NCBI GenBank assembly: GCA_002337125.1
Contig: DDFJ01000004.1
Coordinates: 1,663,889-1,727,888 of the forward strand
Length of the DNA stretch: 64,000 nucleotides
Direction: 5' to 3'
From: Chitinophagaceae bacterium UBA1931
Lineage (GTDB): Bacteria > Bacteroidota > Bacteroidia > Chitinophagales > Chitinophagaceae
The notes beneath the pieces are model-generated. The model did no database searches. It was not told the origin of the DNA and saw only the letters and a program-made list of their open reading frames with translations. This document shows positions 15,757-23,529 of the stretch, one piece after another; position 1 is the first letter of the stretch; the number at the start of each line of letters is the position of its first letter. Made by a program: the position numbers and the translations under genes.

Positions 15757-17988
15757 TTAATAACCATACACCGACCTGCGCAGGGCAGCATATTTTGCCG
15801 CCTTTTCATCCAGCTTCATATCCTGGCATACAGAAACCAACCCGTCAAGGATTAACGACTGGTTGCCATACTTCGCAACAAACTGTTCCATCAATACCAC
15901 AGCCTTTGCCTGTTCGCCGGTTGAAAATAACCCGATGGCATAACCGTAAACCATCTGTGCACTGGAAGCACCCAGCGTGGCTGCTGTTTTTAATTCAACC
16001 ATGCCTTTTGTATTGTCTTTCTGGCGGATGTACCAAAGCCCCAGTGCATAATGCAGGAAAGGATTGTTGGGCATGCGTTGCAAACCCATATCAGCTATAC
16101 GTTTTGCTTCTGCATCACGGTTCTGTTCCCTGTACAAATCAACCAGGTTGGAGTAAGATTGTGCAAAGCCGGGAAAGCGCTGGATGCAGGTAAGATATAA
16201 CTGTTCGGCCTCTGTTGTATTGCCGGTTGTTTTCAACACAATGGCCCGGTTATAAAAACCTTCGGGGCGGTGACTCATCTGTTCCTGTACCTGCAGGTAT
16301 TCTTTCAATACTGTCTGAAACTGTTTACTGTCTTTCTCTTCCAGCTTGTTATAAAAAGCTGCAAGAACGGTCATTGCTTCCATACGTACACCCTTCACCG
16401 CATCAAACAACAAAGCAGGCACAGCAGCCAGCACAATATCTTCAGGATAGTTTACCATGGCCTTTACTGCATTTAACCGCAGCAGGGCATTACTGCTGCC
16501 AAGCTGTGTTTCCAGTAAATCTTTGATACGTGGTGAACTGTAATAACCATACTGCTCCATGGCCGTTGCTTTGATCATGGCAGGATAGGTTGTTGATTGC
16601 AGGATTGCATACAGCGATGATTCACTCTCCGGCATAAACCGGGAGAGGTTGTACATCAGTTCGGCATAGGTTTTCTCTTGGGGAAGTTTGACTGCAAACC
16701 ATTTATTAAAATTATCTGCAGCCCATGCCACTGTTTTATCAGTATGACATTTATTGCAGGCATTGGGTGTTCCCATCAGCAACGACTGATCGGGCCGGGG
16801 AATACGGATGCTGTGATCAAGACGGTTATCCACTACCATGTAAGTTGTAACAGGCATGTGGCAGTTCACACATTGGTTGCCTGTGCCGGCTGTTTGATGA
16901 AAGCTGTGTTGCGGACCATCGTACTTAGCAGGTGAATGACAGCTGCCGCAAAGAGCATTGCCCGTTGCTTTTATTTTCATGCTGTGCGGATCATGACAGT
17001 TAATGCAGGTAACACCTGCCGCATGCATTTTGCTTTGCAGGAAGGATGCATACTCGTAATCCTCATCCTTGATCTGCCCGTCAACAAAATAGTTTTCTGT
17101 ATTGGCTGTGGAAGGAATATGTGATTGTAAAAACGATTGTCCGTGTACATAGTCATCGGTAAACCTTGTGGCCCTTGCATGGCAGCGTGCACAGGTTTCA
17201 ATTAATGTATCGTTACTGATGGCTGTTTCGGGAACCCTTGTTTGTTTGGCAGGATCCATTTTCCAGTTCATAAGTTTGGATGCAAGGCTGATGGAGAACC
17301 CTTTGTATGGAACGGAATTATCTTTTGTTTGTGCCCACTGTACATGCACTGATGCAGGACCGTGGCATGATTCGCAGGAAACCCTGTCTTCATTCCATGT
17401 GCTGTGAAAACTGTTGGTTGCAGGTTCAAAGTTCTTTTTGTAATCCGTGGTATGGCAATCGGCACACATGTAGTTCCAGTTCTGGTTCATGCCCATCCAG
17501 AACAATTCATCGGTATGTGAAATGCGTTCTTTATTGTAGAGGTGAAACCAGCGCTGCCCGCCTTTTTCCTTTGCCCTTGTATCCCAGCAAAAAGGAAGCA
17601 CCTGCATACGTCCATCATCAAACTTAACCAGGTACTGCTGCAATGGTTGCCAGCCGAATGTATAGCTAATGACGAATTCCTTTTTTGTCCCTGTACTGTC
17701 GGTGGTGCGTACAAAATATTTTCCATCACGTTTGTAAAAAAAAGCAGTGTCGCCGGTATAAACAAAACTGGTATTGTTGAAGTCGCCTTTTACAGTTGCT
17801 GCTGAAACCGTATCCATAGCATGGTAATGATCGGAGGTTTTAAACAGTTCTGCTTCTTTCTGGTGGCAGGACTGGCACTTATCCGAACCCACATATACAG
17901 CAGCAGATGATGATGCTTTCTGCTGCATGCATTGATTGAGTACAAGAATAAGCACCGTTAAAACAAGAATCACTTTGAGCAACTTCAT
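15757..17988 (-). CDS. Octaheme c-type cytochrome lipoprotein with HEAT/TPR C-terminus
   Basis: 743 residues. The N-terminus MKLLKVILVLTVLILVLNQC resembles a lipoprotein signal with Cys20. Eight CXXCH heme sites are visible at about 38, 175, 205, 266, 328, 347, 373 and 411, as in the multiheme cytochrome c554/NapC-like enzyme families. A HEAT-like region (about 470-540) and TPR repeats (about 560-720) follow. The protein should be membrane-anchored outside the cytoplasm and pass electrons, but donor and acceptor are unknown. The open frame extends 172 codons further upstream across repeat DNA; the ATG at 17988 with its signal sequence is the supported start. Confidence 0.85.
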   Translation of the reverse strand: MKLLKVILVLTVLILVLNQCMQQKASSSAAVYVGSDKCQSCHQKEAELFKTSDHYHAMDTVSAATVKGDFNNTSFVYTGDTAFFYKRDGKYFVRTTDSTGTKKEFVISYTFGWQPLQQYLVKFDDGRMQVLPFCWDTRAKEKGGQRWFHLYNKERISHTDELFWMGMNQNWNYMCADCHTTDYKKNFEPATNSFHSTWNEDRVSCESCHGPASVHVQWAQTKDNSVPYKGFSISLASKLMNWKMDPAKQTRVPETAISNDTLIETCARCHARATRFTDDYVHGQSFLQSHIPSTANTENYFVDGQIKDEDYEYASFLQSKMHAAGVTCINCHDPHSMKIKATGNALCGSCHSPAKYDGPQHSFHQTAGTGNQCVNCHMPVTTYMVVDNRLDHSIRIPRPDQSLLMGTPNACNKCHTDKTVAWAADNFNKWFAVKLPQEKTYAELMYNLSRFMPESESSLYAILQSTTYPAMIKATAMEQYGYYSSPRIKDLLETQLGSSNALLRLNAVKAMVNYPEDIVLAAVPALLFDAVKGVRMEAMTVLAAFYNKLEEKDSKQFQTVLKEYLQVQEQMSHRPEGFYNRAIVLKTTGNTTEAEQLYLTCIQRFPGFAQSYSNLVDLYREQNRDAEAKRIADMGLQRMPNNPFLHYALGLWYIRQKDNTKGMVELKTAATLGASSAQMVYGYAIGLFSTGEQAKAVVLMEQFVAKYGNQSLILDGLVSVCQDMKLDEKAAKYAALRRSVYGY

Positions 17989-18029
17989 AAAATAAAACCG
18001 GTTTAAGAAAACAGCCTGTTGATCTTCAG

Positions 18030-18037
18030 CAAAAATA
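18030..18037 (-). promoter_or_regulatory. -7 box (TATTTTTG) for the octaheme cytochrome
   Basis: TATTTTTG on the minus strand, 41 nt before the ATG at 17988. It supports that start over the longer open frame. Confidence 0.45.
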
Positions 18038-18161
18038 AATGAACTGTACCTACCGGTTACAGGAATGTGCTGTGAAATGCAACCGTTTGTCTTCGTTGCC
18101 AAGACCAGGCAGTTTGATTTATTGTTAATGCATGAAATGCTGAAATGGTTTTTGAAATGGA

Positions 18162-18349
18162 GCATTATGTGAGTTTGCAGACTCTGCCGGATTCTCTTTT
18201 CTTTTTGCTTGTCCAAAAAGAAACAAAAAGGACCCCGAAAACCAATATCCAGCATGGTTTTCGGTTGACGCCTTGATTTAGCAGCTATACTACTGTGGTG
18301 AATTACAGTATGAAGATGATTGAACATCTTATGTGCAGCAGGTTGATTA
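18162..18349. repeat. Dispersed 188-nt repeat, copy 1
   Basis: It matches copy 2 (20312-20499) over 188 positions without a gap in my alignment, with about 70 central bases identical. The central part contains two inverted repeats: CTTTTTG with CAAAAAG (18201-18230), and CCGAAAACC with GGTTTTCGG (18235-18243 and 18256-18264, 12-nt loop). A related sequence in the opposite orientation lies at 53437-53470. The element is noncoding. The open frames that cross it give nonsense-like peptides such as CFFLDKQKEK. Confidence 0.85.
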
Positions 18350-18777
18350 TTTGTAAAAGTTATTGGTATATGTATAGCGCATTGAATTGCGGCTATCTTT
18401 CTTTTATCTTGATATTCCTCAATTCTTCGGGACAGGCTGCAGAAACCCTGCCTGACCGATGTCAGATCGGGCAGGAAAAAATCAAGACGGAACAACCGCC
18501 TCAAACAGTCGGGCAGGTATCAGCAGGTACATCCATTTTCTGCAGCTACGTTTAAGCATGGGTGTTTATTCTTTTTTCAACGTTTGTTTTACTGCACTGC
18601 TTTCTTTCAGCAACACTTACCCCTTCGGGCAACGGTACCATCCGCAAGAGATGGCTAAAAGATATATATAAGGATGTTCTTGCTTCCGGGTTTTTAATTG
18701 TGTATATTTCACTACATCGTCTTATGAAAAGCTAACTGATCGAAACCTCATCATCTGTCAATCATCAACACTGGACT
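18350..18777 (+). other. Intergenic region upstream of the PAS gene
   Basis: No gene is supported. Around 18445-18480 an imperfect inverted repeat pairs CCTGC/GCAGG and CCGAT/ATCGG, and GGGCAGG recurs near 18510, suggesting another dispersed repeat. A TATATTTC sequence near 18713 is a near match to the -7 box, 57 nt before the next start. Confidence 0.4.
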
Positions 18778-20205
18778 ATGAAAACAGTGAAACTTACCCA
18801 AAGACCTGCACTAAGCAGTTCTGCTCAGAGTGCATCAAAAGCAATTCTTGTACTTTCTCCTTACAAAGAAATTCTTTATTGTACCAAACCTGCTGTTTCA
18901 CTCATCAGGCAATACTTCAACAATACGGTTAAGAATGGTTATTGTTTTGATTGTAAACAGCCCGATGCTCTGCATAAATTTATCTGCAAACTCATTAAAT
19001 CTTCCCGGGAAAGTGAAAAATTGTTTGCGGCCCATTCTTTTTCTTCGGGAACCAACGGCAAAATTCTCGGGTTTAAAGCCTACAGTTTAAAAAAAACAGG
19101 CGATTACCCCCCGCTCATATTTATTGAGCTTGCTGAAGAAGACGGTGATGATATTCTGCACAGCAAAAATGTGGAACAAATCATCGGCAACCTGCACAAG
19201 TTGGGCGACCTGATCTGGACCCATGATTTCGTGAAAGATGAAACCTGGTTTTCGGGTGAAGTGAATCCCTTTACGGGTTACCGCAACAAGGACCTGACAG
19301 CTGCACAACGTGCAAAGCTTTGGTGGATTGCCACAGCAAAGGAATACAAGTGCCTGCTGGAAGAAAGTGACCGCAGGTATAAGAAGGGATTGCAGAAAGA
19401 GCATACACTGGAATACCCCATCACGGACCGTTATGGCAAGACACGCTGGGTACTCGACAAGGGCATGGTGCTGAAACAGAATGCAAGGGGTATACCGCAC
19501 CTGATCATCGGCACGCATACCGATATTACCAACCTTAAAAAACTACAGGCCGAGATTGACGATCTCCGTAACCAGCAGGAACGGGAACAGGTTTCAACAC
19601 TTGTTACAACCATTGAAACCGACCGTAAACGGTTTATTGAATTTTTGCAGGAAGATCTTAACCAGTTTTTATCGGCAGCCAGTGTAAAGCTGGGCAGCAA
19701 TTCACACACGGATGTACCTGCAGAAAAGCTGATTCCGGAAGTACAGGGCATCCTGCAGAAAGCCATTGGCGAAATCAATACCATTTGCAGGATGTATGAC
19801 CCCACCGGGCTTGAACTGCTGGGCCTTGGTGAAGTAATCGGAGATGTGTGCAATTTTATCAGTGAAAAATACGGGAAGACCATTCATCTTACCTATACCG
19901 ATCATAGCAATGCGGTTAAACACCTGGATGAAGAGCTCACTGTTCTGCGAACTGCACAACGGCTGGCCTTTCTTTTTGGCTCATCCGTTGCCGCCCGAAA
20001 AGCCATGATCAAAATTACACATACAGCTTCTGATATAAAGATGAGTATACGTTTCAAAGATCCCGGTTTTGATACAGAACGGTTTCTTACAAGCAATGAA
20101 ACCAGGACGCTGCAGGGACGATACAAACTTTATGGAGGACAACTGAACATCAGCAAAACAGCCAGCCAGATGGTGACGCTGAATGCATGGGTGAAGACGG
20201 GATGA
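18778..20205 (+). CDS. PAS-domain protein with degenerate histidine-kinase core
   Basis: 475 residues, cytoplasmic (no signal or transmembrane segment). The N-terminal 130 residues look like a degenerate PAS-type sensor. A clear PAS/PAC unit spans about 145-252 (GDLIWTHDFVKDETWFSGEV to HLIIGTHTDIT). A HisKA_3-like helix follows (TDRKRFIEFLQEDLNQFLSA, about 281-300), in which Gln291 occupies the place of the phospho-accepting His in the LHD motif. The C-terminal part resembles a GHKL ATPase domain, but I see no N-box or DxGxG motif. It is therefore likely a pseudokinase or scaffold. A 188-nt repeat copy lies on each side. Confidence 0.75.
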   Translation: MKTVKLTQRPALSSSAQSASKAILVLSPYKEILYCTKPAVSLIRQYFNNTVKNGYCFDCKQPDALHKFICKLIKSSRESEKLFAAHSFSSGTNGKILGFKAYSLKKTGDYPPLIFIELAEEDGDDILHSKNVEQIIGNLHKLGDLIWTHDFVKDETWFSGEVNPFTGYRNKDLTAAQRAKLWWIATAKEYKCLLEESDRRYKKGLQKEHTLEYPITDRYGKTRWVLDKGMVLKQNARGIPHLIIGTHTDITNLKKLQAEIDDLRNQQEREQVSTLVTTIETDRKRFIEFLQEDLNQFLSAASVKLGSNSHTDVPAEKLIPEVQGILQKAIGEINTICRMYDPTGLELLGLGEVIGDVCNFISEKYGKTIHLTYTDHSNAVKHLDEELTVLRTAQRLAFLFGSSVAARKAMIKITHTASDIKMSIRFKDPGFDTERFLTSNETRTLQGRYKLYGGQLNISKTASQMVTLNAWVKTG

Positions 20206-20247
20206 GGTTTAAAGTTTGAGGTTTAAGGTTTGAGGTTGGGCGTGTTG
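20204..20247. repeat. Heptad tandem repeat (GGTTTRA) after the PAS gene
   Basis: Five consecutive 7-nt units GGTTTAA, AGTTTGA, GGTTTAA, GGTTTGA, GGTTGGG begin at 20206, 20213, 20220, 20227 and 20234. The 28 bases 20220-20247 recur identically at 20516-20543. Confidence 0.8.
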
Positions 20248-20311
20248 AGAGGTGGAGTTAAACTGATATTGATTGTGTGAAAAAATACAGCAATTGTTTT
20301 TTGGTATGGAT

Positions 20312-20499
20312 GCATTATGTGAGTTTGAATACTCTGTTGGTTTCACTTTTCTTTTTGCTTGTCCAAAAAGAAACAAAAAGGACCCCGAAAACCAATATCC
20401 AGCATGGTTTTCGGATGGCGCCCTGATTTAGCAGTTGTACTACTGTGGTGAAGAGCATTTGAATTTCTATTGGGGATCTTATGTGCAGCAGGTTGATTA
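20312..20499. repeat. Dispersed 188-nt repeat, copy 2
   Basis: Second copy of the element at 18162-18349, in the same orientation and of the same length. It carries the same two inverted repeats. It is bracketed by identical 28-nt direct repeats (20220-20247 and 20516-20543), as if inserted into or amplified with them. Confidence 0.85.
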
Positions 20500-20515
20500 G
20501 TTGCGGTGATGTTGC

Positions 20516-20543
20516 GGTTTAAGGTTTGAGGTTGGGCGTGTTG
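20516..20543. repeat. Second copy of the 28-nt GGTTTRA-type repeat
   Basis: Identical to 20220-20247, again built of heptads GGTTTAA, GGTTTGA, GGTTGGG. Confidence 0.8.
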
Positions 20544-20579
20544 TGAGGAGGAGGAGGTTGAAAGATATTGACCCTGTAT

Positions 20580-20609
20580 AAAAAATGCCGGCATAACCGG
20601 CAAAAAATA
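20580..20609. terminator. Bidirectional terminator after the HTH gene
   Basis: TGCCGG pairs with CCGGCA around CATAA, with A-runs and T-runs on both sides, so it can end the minus-strand HTH gene. Confidence 0.75.
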
Positions 20610-20635
20610 ATTGAAATCTGCTTATCTGCTGCTGC

Positions 20636-20878
20636 CTATCCCGGCTCACCGAGATATTTGAATATAGCCCTTACCTGCAGTGTGGTAAAATACCTTCCCT
20701 TTTTTTCACCAATGCTTTCCTGGTGGGGAAGCATCCATGTACGTAAACATTTGGTGCTTACTCCATACAGTGCTGCCAGCTCTTTTAAGGTATAACCCCT
20801 GATGGGTACATCGGCTGCAACAACCGCTCCTGCTTTCAACGGTATTGCCTGTTTCATCATAGTCGTCGTAGTGCTCAT
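20636..20878 (-). CDS. Small helix-turn-helix protein (DUF4248-like)
   Basis: 80 residues. After a variable 25-residue start, a MerR/excisionase-like helix-turn-helix is visible (YTLKELAALYGVSTKCLRTWM), followed by the conserved ESIGEKKGRYFTTLQVRAIFKYLGEP tail of a small Bacteroidota family. It probably binds DNA. It is the last gene of the minus-strand cassette but is separated from the two-TM gene by a terminator, so it is likely transcribed alone. A regulatory role for the cassette is a guess. Confidence 0.75.
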   Translation of the reverse strand: MSTTTTMMKQAIPLKAGAVVAADVPIRGYTLKELAALYGVSTKCLRTWMLPHQESIGEKKGRYFTTLQVRAIFKYLGEPG

Positions 20879-21022
20879 ATCTTGCCTGTTAACTTGTTTA
20901 AAATCTGTTTTTCATTGCCCTGTTGCATGGAAAAAAGGGACTTAAAAATAACTAAAATATTTAGCATTTCAGAACGAAAAACGCCTCTTTTTTCCGGTCT
21001 TTTCTGCCGCTGATTTTCAGTG

Positions 21023-21058
21023 CAAAAGAAAACAAGGGAGCCCGCAGGCTCCCTTGTT
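21023..21058 (-). terminator. Rho-independent terminator of the two-TM gene
   Basis: A 12-bp perfect stem (AACAAGGGAGCC with GGCTCCCTTGTT, 4-nt loop). On the minus strand it is followed by TTTCTTTTGC. Confidence 0.88.
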
Positions 21059-21084
21059 GAGGTGTTTTTCAAAAGCTGCAACGG

Positions 21085-21327
21085 CTACTCGCTGCCGGCT
21101 TCTTCATCGTATTCATCAATACCCTCGCCTTTTACGGTAGCCTGGCTTACGGCGCCAATTACTGAGCCTGCTACGGTAAGGTAGCCGCCAATGGTTACAA
21201 TGGCTGCAGGCAGGGCAACAGGCGCCGTTAGTAATGCTCCTCCCACTGCTGCCAGTGCAAAACCCATATTGCGCAGCCGGCGGAAAAACTTTGGTGTGGG
21301 TGCTTTGATTCTGTTAATGAGGCTCAT
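21085..21327 (-). CDS. Small two-helix membrane protein, holin-like in shape
   Basis: 80 residues starting MSLINRIKAPTPKFF. A basic N-terminus precedes two hydrophobic Ala/Val/Gly-rich helices (about 23-45 and 47-65, with GGALLTAPVALPAA and GGYLTVAGSVIGAV). A polar acidic tail (DEYDEEAGSE) ends the protein. Similar proteins recur in Bacteroidota beside DUF5675 genes, by recall. The size and two-helix layout resemble holins, but there is no direct evidence of lysis. An upstream ATG at 21384 is possible, but its extra residues overlap the heptad repeat region. Confidence 0.7.
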   Translation of the reverse strand: MSLINRIKAPTPKFFRRLRNMGFALAAVGGALLTAPVALPAAIVTIGGYLTVAGSVIGAVSQATVKGEGIDEYDEEAGSE

Positions 21328-21351
21328 AGATGTCTTTTTTTTAAGGTTTAG

Positions 21352-21396
21352 AAATGCACTAAATGCTGAATGCTTAATGCGCAATGCATCATGCTG
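21352..21396. repeat. Heptad tandem repeat (AATGCNN) in the leader of the two-TM gene
   Basis: AATGC begins at 21362, 21369, 21376 and 21383, and CATGC at 21390, an exact 7-nt spacing. Another AATGC lies at 21353. The repeat is 25 nt upstream of the chosen start on the minus strand. Confidence 0.85.
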
Positions 21397-21426
21397 AAGG
21401 CAAAAGCATGCTGTTAAGCAGGTTTT

Positions 21427-21855
21427 TCAAAGGAAGCGACCATTCATTTTGATTGCTATAATGTCAGGATGAATTTCAAGGATGATTGGTTCCTGACGGG
21501 GCTGCTTGCTTACCAACTGCATAAGTATTCGGAAAGCGATGCGTGACTTGCTGCCGCTGCCTTCGCCGGTAAAAGAGGTTACAGGTGCAATGCATCCCTT
21601 CAGTTCTTTCACTGCATCATTGGCCGGATGAAACAGGATGAAACTGCGGCCGGGTACTGCAGTTACCTGCAGGTGAAGGCCAAAACGCACACTCCACCTT
21701 TGTTTCAGCACATAGCTGCCTTCGGGAATACAACTGCACTGCGGCCTGTTATCAAGCCAGGGGAGTTCGATGGTATGACAGATCTTTTCTCCGTTACAAT
21801 AAAGCGTGCCGTTTGTACCTGTTGGATGATATGTTCTGATTAAAGTGAGTTTCAT
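21427..21855 (-). CDS. DUF5675 family protein
   Basis: 142 residues. The motifs GTNGTLYCNGEKICHTIELPW, NRPQCSCIPEGSYVL and SFILFHPANDAVKELKGCIAP are typical of DUF5675. This compact beta domain is seen in phage-like and secretion-like contexts, often likened to murein-active L,D-transpeptidase or peptidase folds. I cannot confirm a catalytic site, although the H/C pair in FHPAND and GCIAP is suggestive. The start is the ATG of MKLTLIRTYHP; the longer reading would translate the heptad repeat. It is the middle gene of the minus-strand cassette. Confidence 0.78.
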   Translation of the reverse strand: MKLTLIRTYHPTGTNGTLYCNGEKICHTIELPWLDNRPQCSCIPEGSYVLKQRWSVRFGLHLQVTAVPGRSFILFHPANDAVKELKGCIAPVTSFTGEGSGSKSRIAFRILMQLVSKQPRQEPIILEIHPDIIAIKMNGRFL

Positions 21856-21860
21856 GTGTT

Positions 21861-21908
21861 TAGAAGATAGAAGTTGAAAGAAAGAAGATAGAAGCCAGAA
21901 GTTAGAAG
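21861..21908. repeat. Heptad tandem repeat (AGAAGNN) in the leader of the DUF5675 gene
   Basis: AGAAG or a one-base variant begins at 21862, 21869, 21876, 21883, 21890, 21897 and 21904: seven units at an exact 7-nt period, ending 7 nt from the DUF5675 start. On the transcript strand the unit reads NNCTTCT. Confidence 0.88.
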
Positions 21909-21931
21909 AAATGCAGGCTGTTCTGCAATTC

Positions 21932-22687
21932 TTATACACCGCTCACTTTTACCATTTGCAGTGAATTAAAGCTGCCATCCTTCAGTGAATAGTAGCTGCC
22001 GTTTACCTGCTGGTAAAACTGGATACCGAACACGAGAAACAGGGGGTGAGTGCTGTTGGGTGTAACGGTACAGGCCAGGTTAATGGCTGCTGTTGCCAGT
22101 TCATTGAGTGGTAACACAGCTGATTCTTCAGCGCCTGCTTCAAACTCTTCCTGTTCAAAGTTGATGGCGGCGGCTGATGCCAGCAGTTTAAAATGCGTGG
22201 TGCCGGCAGGTGCCACAATCATCTGAGCAGGGATAAAGGGAGGCACAGCTACTGAGAGCTGACCTGCTGCACGGTCAATGGTTGCGGTGTAAGGTGCATA
22301 CAGGGTGCTACCCATGGGTGCATTGCTGTTGAAGTTGAACCCCTGCAGGAGTTCGGTTTCACCGTCGATGACATTGCGCTGGCCACGGGCACTTGTTGCA
22401 TCGGCCTTAATGACACGGATGAATTCGGCAAGGAGACGTGCTGTTACACGGGAGTCCTTTGCGGTTTGCAGTACCGGACGGATTGCATTGCGGAGCAGGC
22501 CTGCTGCTTTGCCAGCCTTTGCAAATTCTGCATTGTTTTCACGGGTGCGCTGAAAAGCCGGATCGGTTGCAATTTGCTGCGCTGTTACGGGTGCGTTTTC
22601 ACGTGCCAGGTAACCGTCGGCTGTTTTGAAGAAGGTAATATCACCAATGGTGCCTTCGAGTTTAATGATTCCTTTTTGCTTTGCCAT
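21932..22687 (-). CDS. Conserved Bacteroidota protein of the DUF5675 cassette, unknown function
   Basis: 251 residues. The N-terminus MAKQKGIIKLEGTIGDITFF and the following RTRENNAEFAKAGKAAGLLR segment are conserved, by recall, in many Bacteroidota genomes next to DUF5675 genes. The first 110 residues are helical and charged. The rest looks like beta-rich domains with two similar halves (LYAPYTATIDRAAGQLSVAV and later LNELATAAINLACTV). No signal peptide. The layout would fit a structural, phage- or secretion-related protein, but no motif proves this. It is the first gene of the cassette and lies 76 nt before the DUF5675 gene. Confidence 0.72.
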   Translation of the reverse strand: MAKQKGIIKLEGTIGDITFFKTADGYLARENAPVTAQQIATDPAFQRTRENNAEFAKAGKAAGLLRNAIRPVLQTAKDSRVTARLLAEFIRVIKADATSARGQRNVIDGETELLQGFNFNSNAPMGSTLYAPYTATIDRAAGQLSVAVPPFIPAQMIVAPAGTTHFKLLASAAAINFEQEEFEAGAEESAVLPLNELATAAINLACTVTPNSTHPLFLVFGIQFYQQVNGSYYSLKDGSFNSLQMVKVSGV

Positions 22688-23091
22688 TTTGTTTGGGTTT
22701 AGCTGATAGGTTTAGCTATTAGCTGTTGGCTGTTAGCCATTAGCTGGTAGCGGTGCTATCATGGTTAAAAAAATTGTTTAGCGGTTTCGAGTAAGAGTGA
22801 TCGGCTCTTTTTGTTGCAACGTTGTTCCTGAAACCGAGTGCAAGATGCGAAGGTTTGAAGGGGTTGTTTCCCATAACGGCATATAAGGGAACAGAACGGC
22901 ATGTAATGGCATCAAATGGCACAAAAGGGAATGAAAGGGCATGTAACGGACCATTTCAACGAAAAAAGCTGAACCCTGCTGAACTATCCCTGAAGGGACT
23001 ATGAAGGGAGTGCGGAGGATGGTTGAAGGAGAAATGGAGAACCCCGCCAGCCGTTCTCAAACGCTGGCGGCGGTTTTAGCATCTGAATGAT
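22688..23091. repeat. Repeat-rich spacer: TAGCTNN heptads and an eight-unit decamer array
   Basis: This 404-nt gap has no supportable gene. A heptad array (TAGCT, TGGCT or TAGCC starting at 22713, 22720, 22727, 22734, 22741, 22748) lies in the leader of the cassette's first gene. A decamer array of the form AANGGCATNT starts at 22875 and repeats every 10 nt through 22945 (eight units). At 23044-23070 CCGCCAGC pairs with GCTGGCGG. Confidence 0.85.
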
Positions 23092-23490
23092 TTAAGTCGG
23101 TGTCCATTCTCTTGAAATATAAAATACAAAACCTGTTTCGGCCAGCAGCTGCATGAGCCCCGGTTTAAACACAAACATAAACGAGTTTTTCTCAGCTGCT
23201 TTTTTTACCAGTTCTTCTTTTTCGTAGCAGATATAAATTTCTTTTTTTGTACCCGGCAGAAACCACTGCCTTGCACAAAGCAGTTCTTTATTGGCAACAA
23301 GAAAACGGCCAAACGAAAAGGGTATCACATCCACTGCTTCAGCATTATAAAACTGGAGATTAAAACCAAAATTTTCTCTATTGGGATCATCGGGTTCCCA
23401 GTAATGTACAACAGGTGGCAGGTGTTTTAATTCGAGCAGGAAATTGTATGCATCAAACAGATCGCCATGAATCCATATTTCAAGAATCAT
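23092..23490 (-). CDS. Hypothetical protein
   Basis: 132 residues starting MILEIWIHGDLFDAY. It is rich in aromatic residues with alternating strands and helices, and has no signal peptide, transmembrane helix or recognised motif. The upstream in-frame ATG at 23586 would overlap the GYF_2 gene's terminator, so the ATG at 23490 is preferred. It follows the GYF_2 gene on the same strand but behind a hairpin. I cannot assign a function. Confidence 0.6.
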   Translation of the reverse strand: MILEIWIHGDLFDAYNFLLELKHLPPVVHYWEPDDPNRENFGFNLQFYNAEAVDVIPFSFGRFLVANKELLCARQWFLPGTKKEIYICYEKEELVKKAAEKNSFMFVFKPGLMQLLAETGFVFYISREWTPT

Positions 23491-23529
23491 CGGTGTTTTT
23501 TTAAGTGGAATACAAGAACGAAAAAAATA

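Noticed and set aside
17989..18504. A 172-codon N-terminal extension of the octaheme cytochrome frame
   Set aside because: It crosses the 188-nt repeat and has no domain; the signal peptide and promoter box both support the start at 17988.
20343..20603. An 86-codon minus-strand frame
   Set aside because: It lies in repeat copy 2 and its terminator; the peptide only reflects the repeat also present at 18162.
20204..22950. Regular repeats as a CRISPR array
   Set aside because: Periods of 7 and 10 nt with no spacers and no cas genes exclude CRISPR.
22740..23004. Two overlapping 60-codon frames in the spacer before the cassette
   Set aside because: They translate the decamer array and have no independent support.
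23044..23070. An 8-bp GC-rich hairpin as a terminator of the 132-residue gene
   Set aside because: The expected T-run is missing on the minus strand, so it was left as part of the repeat-rich spacer.
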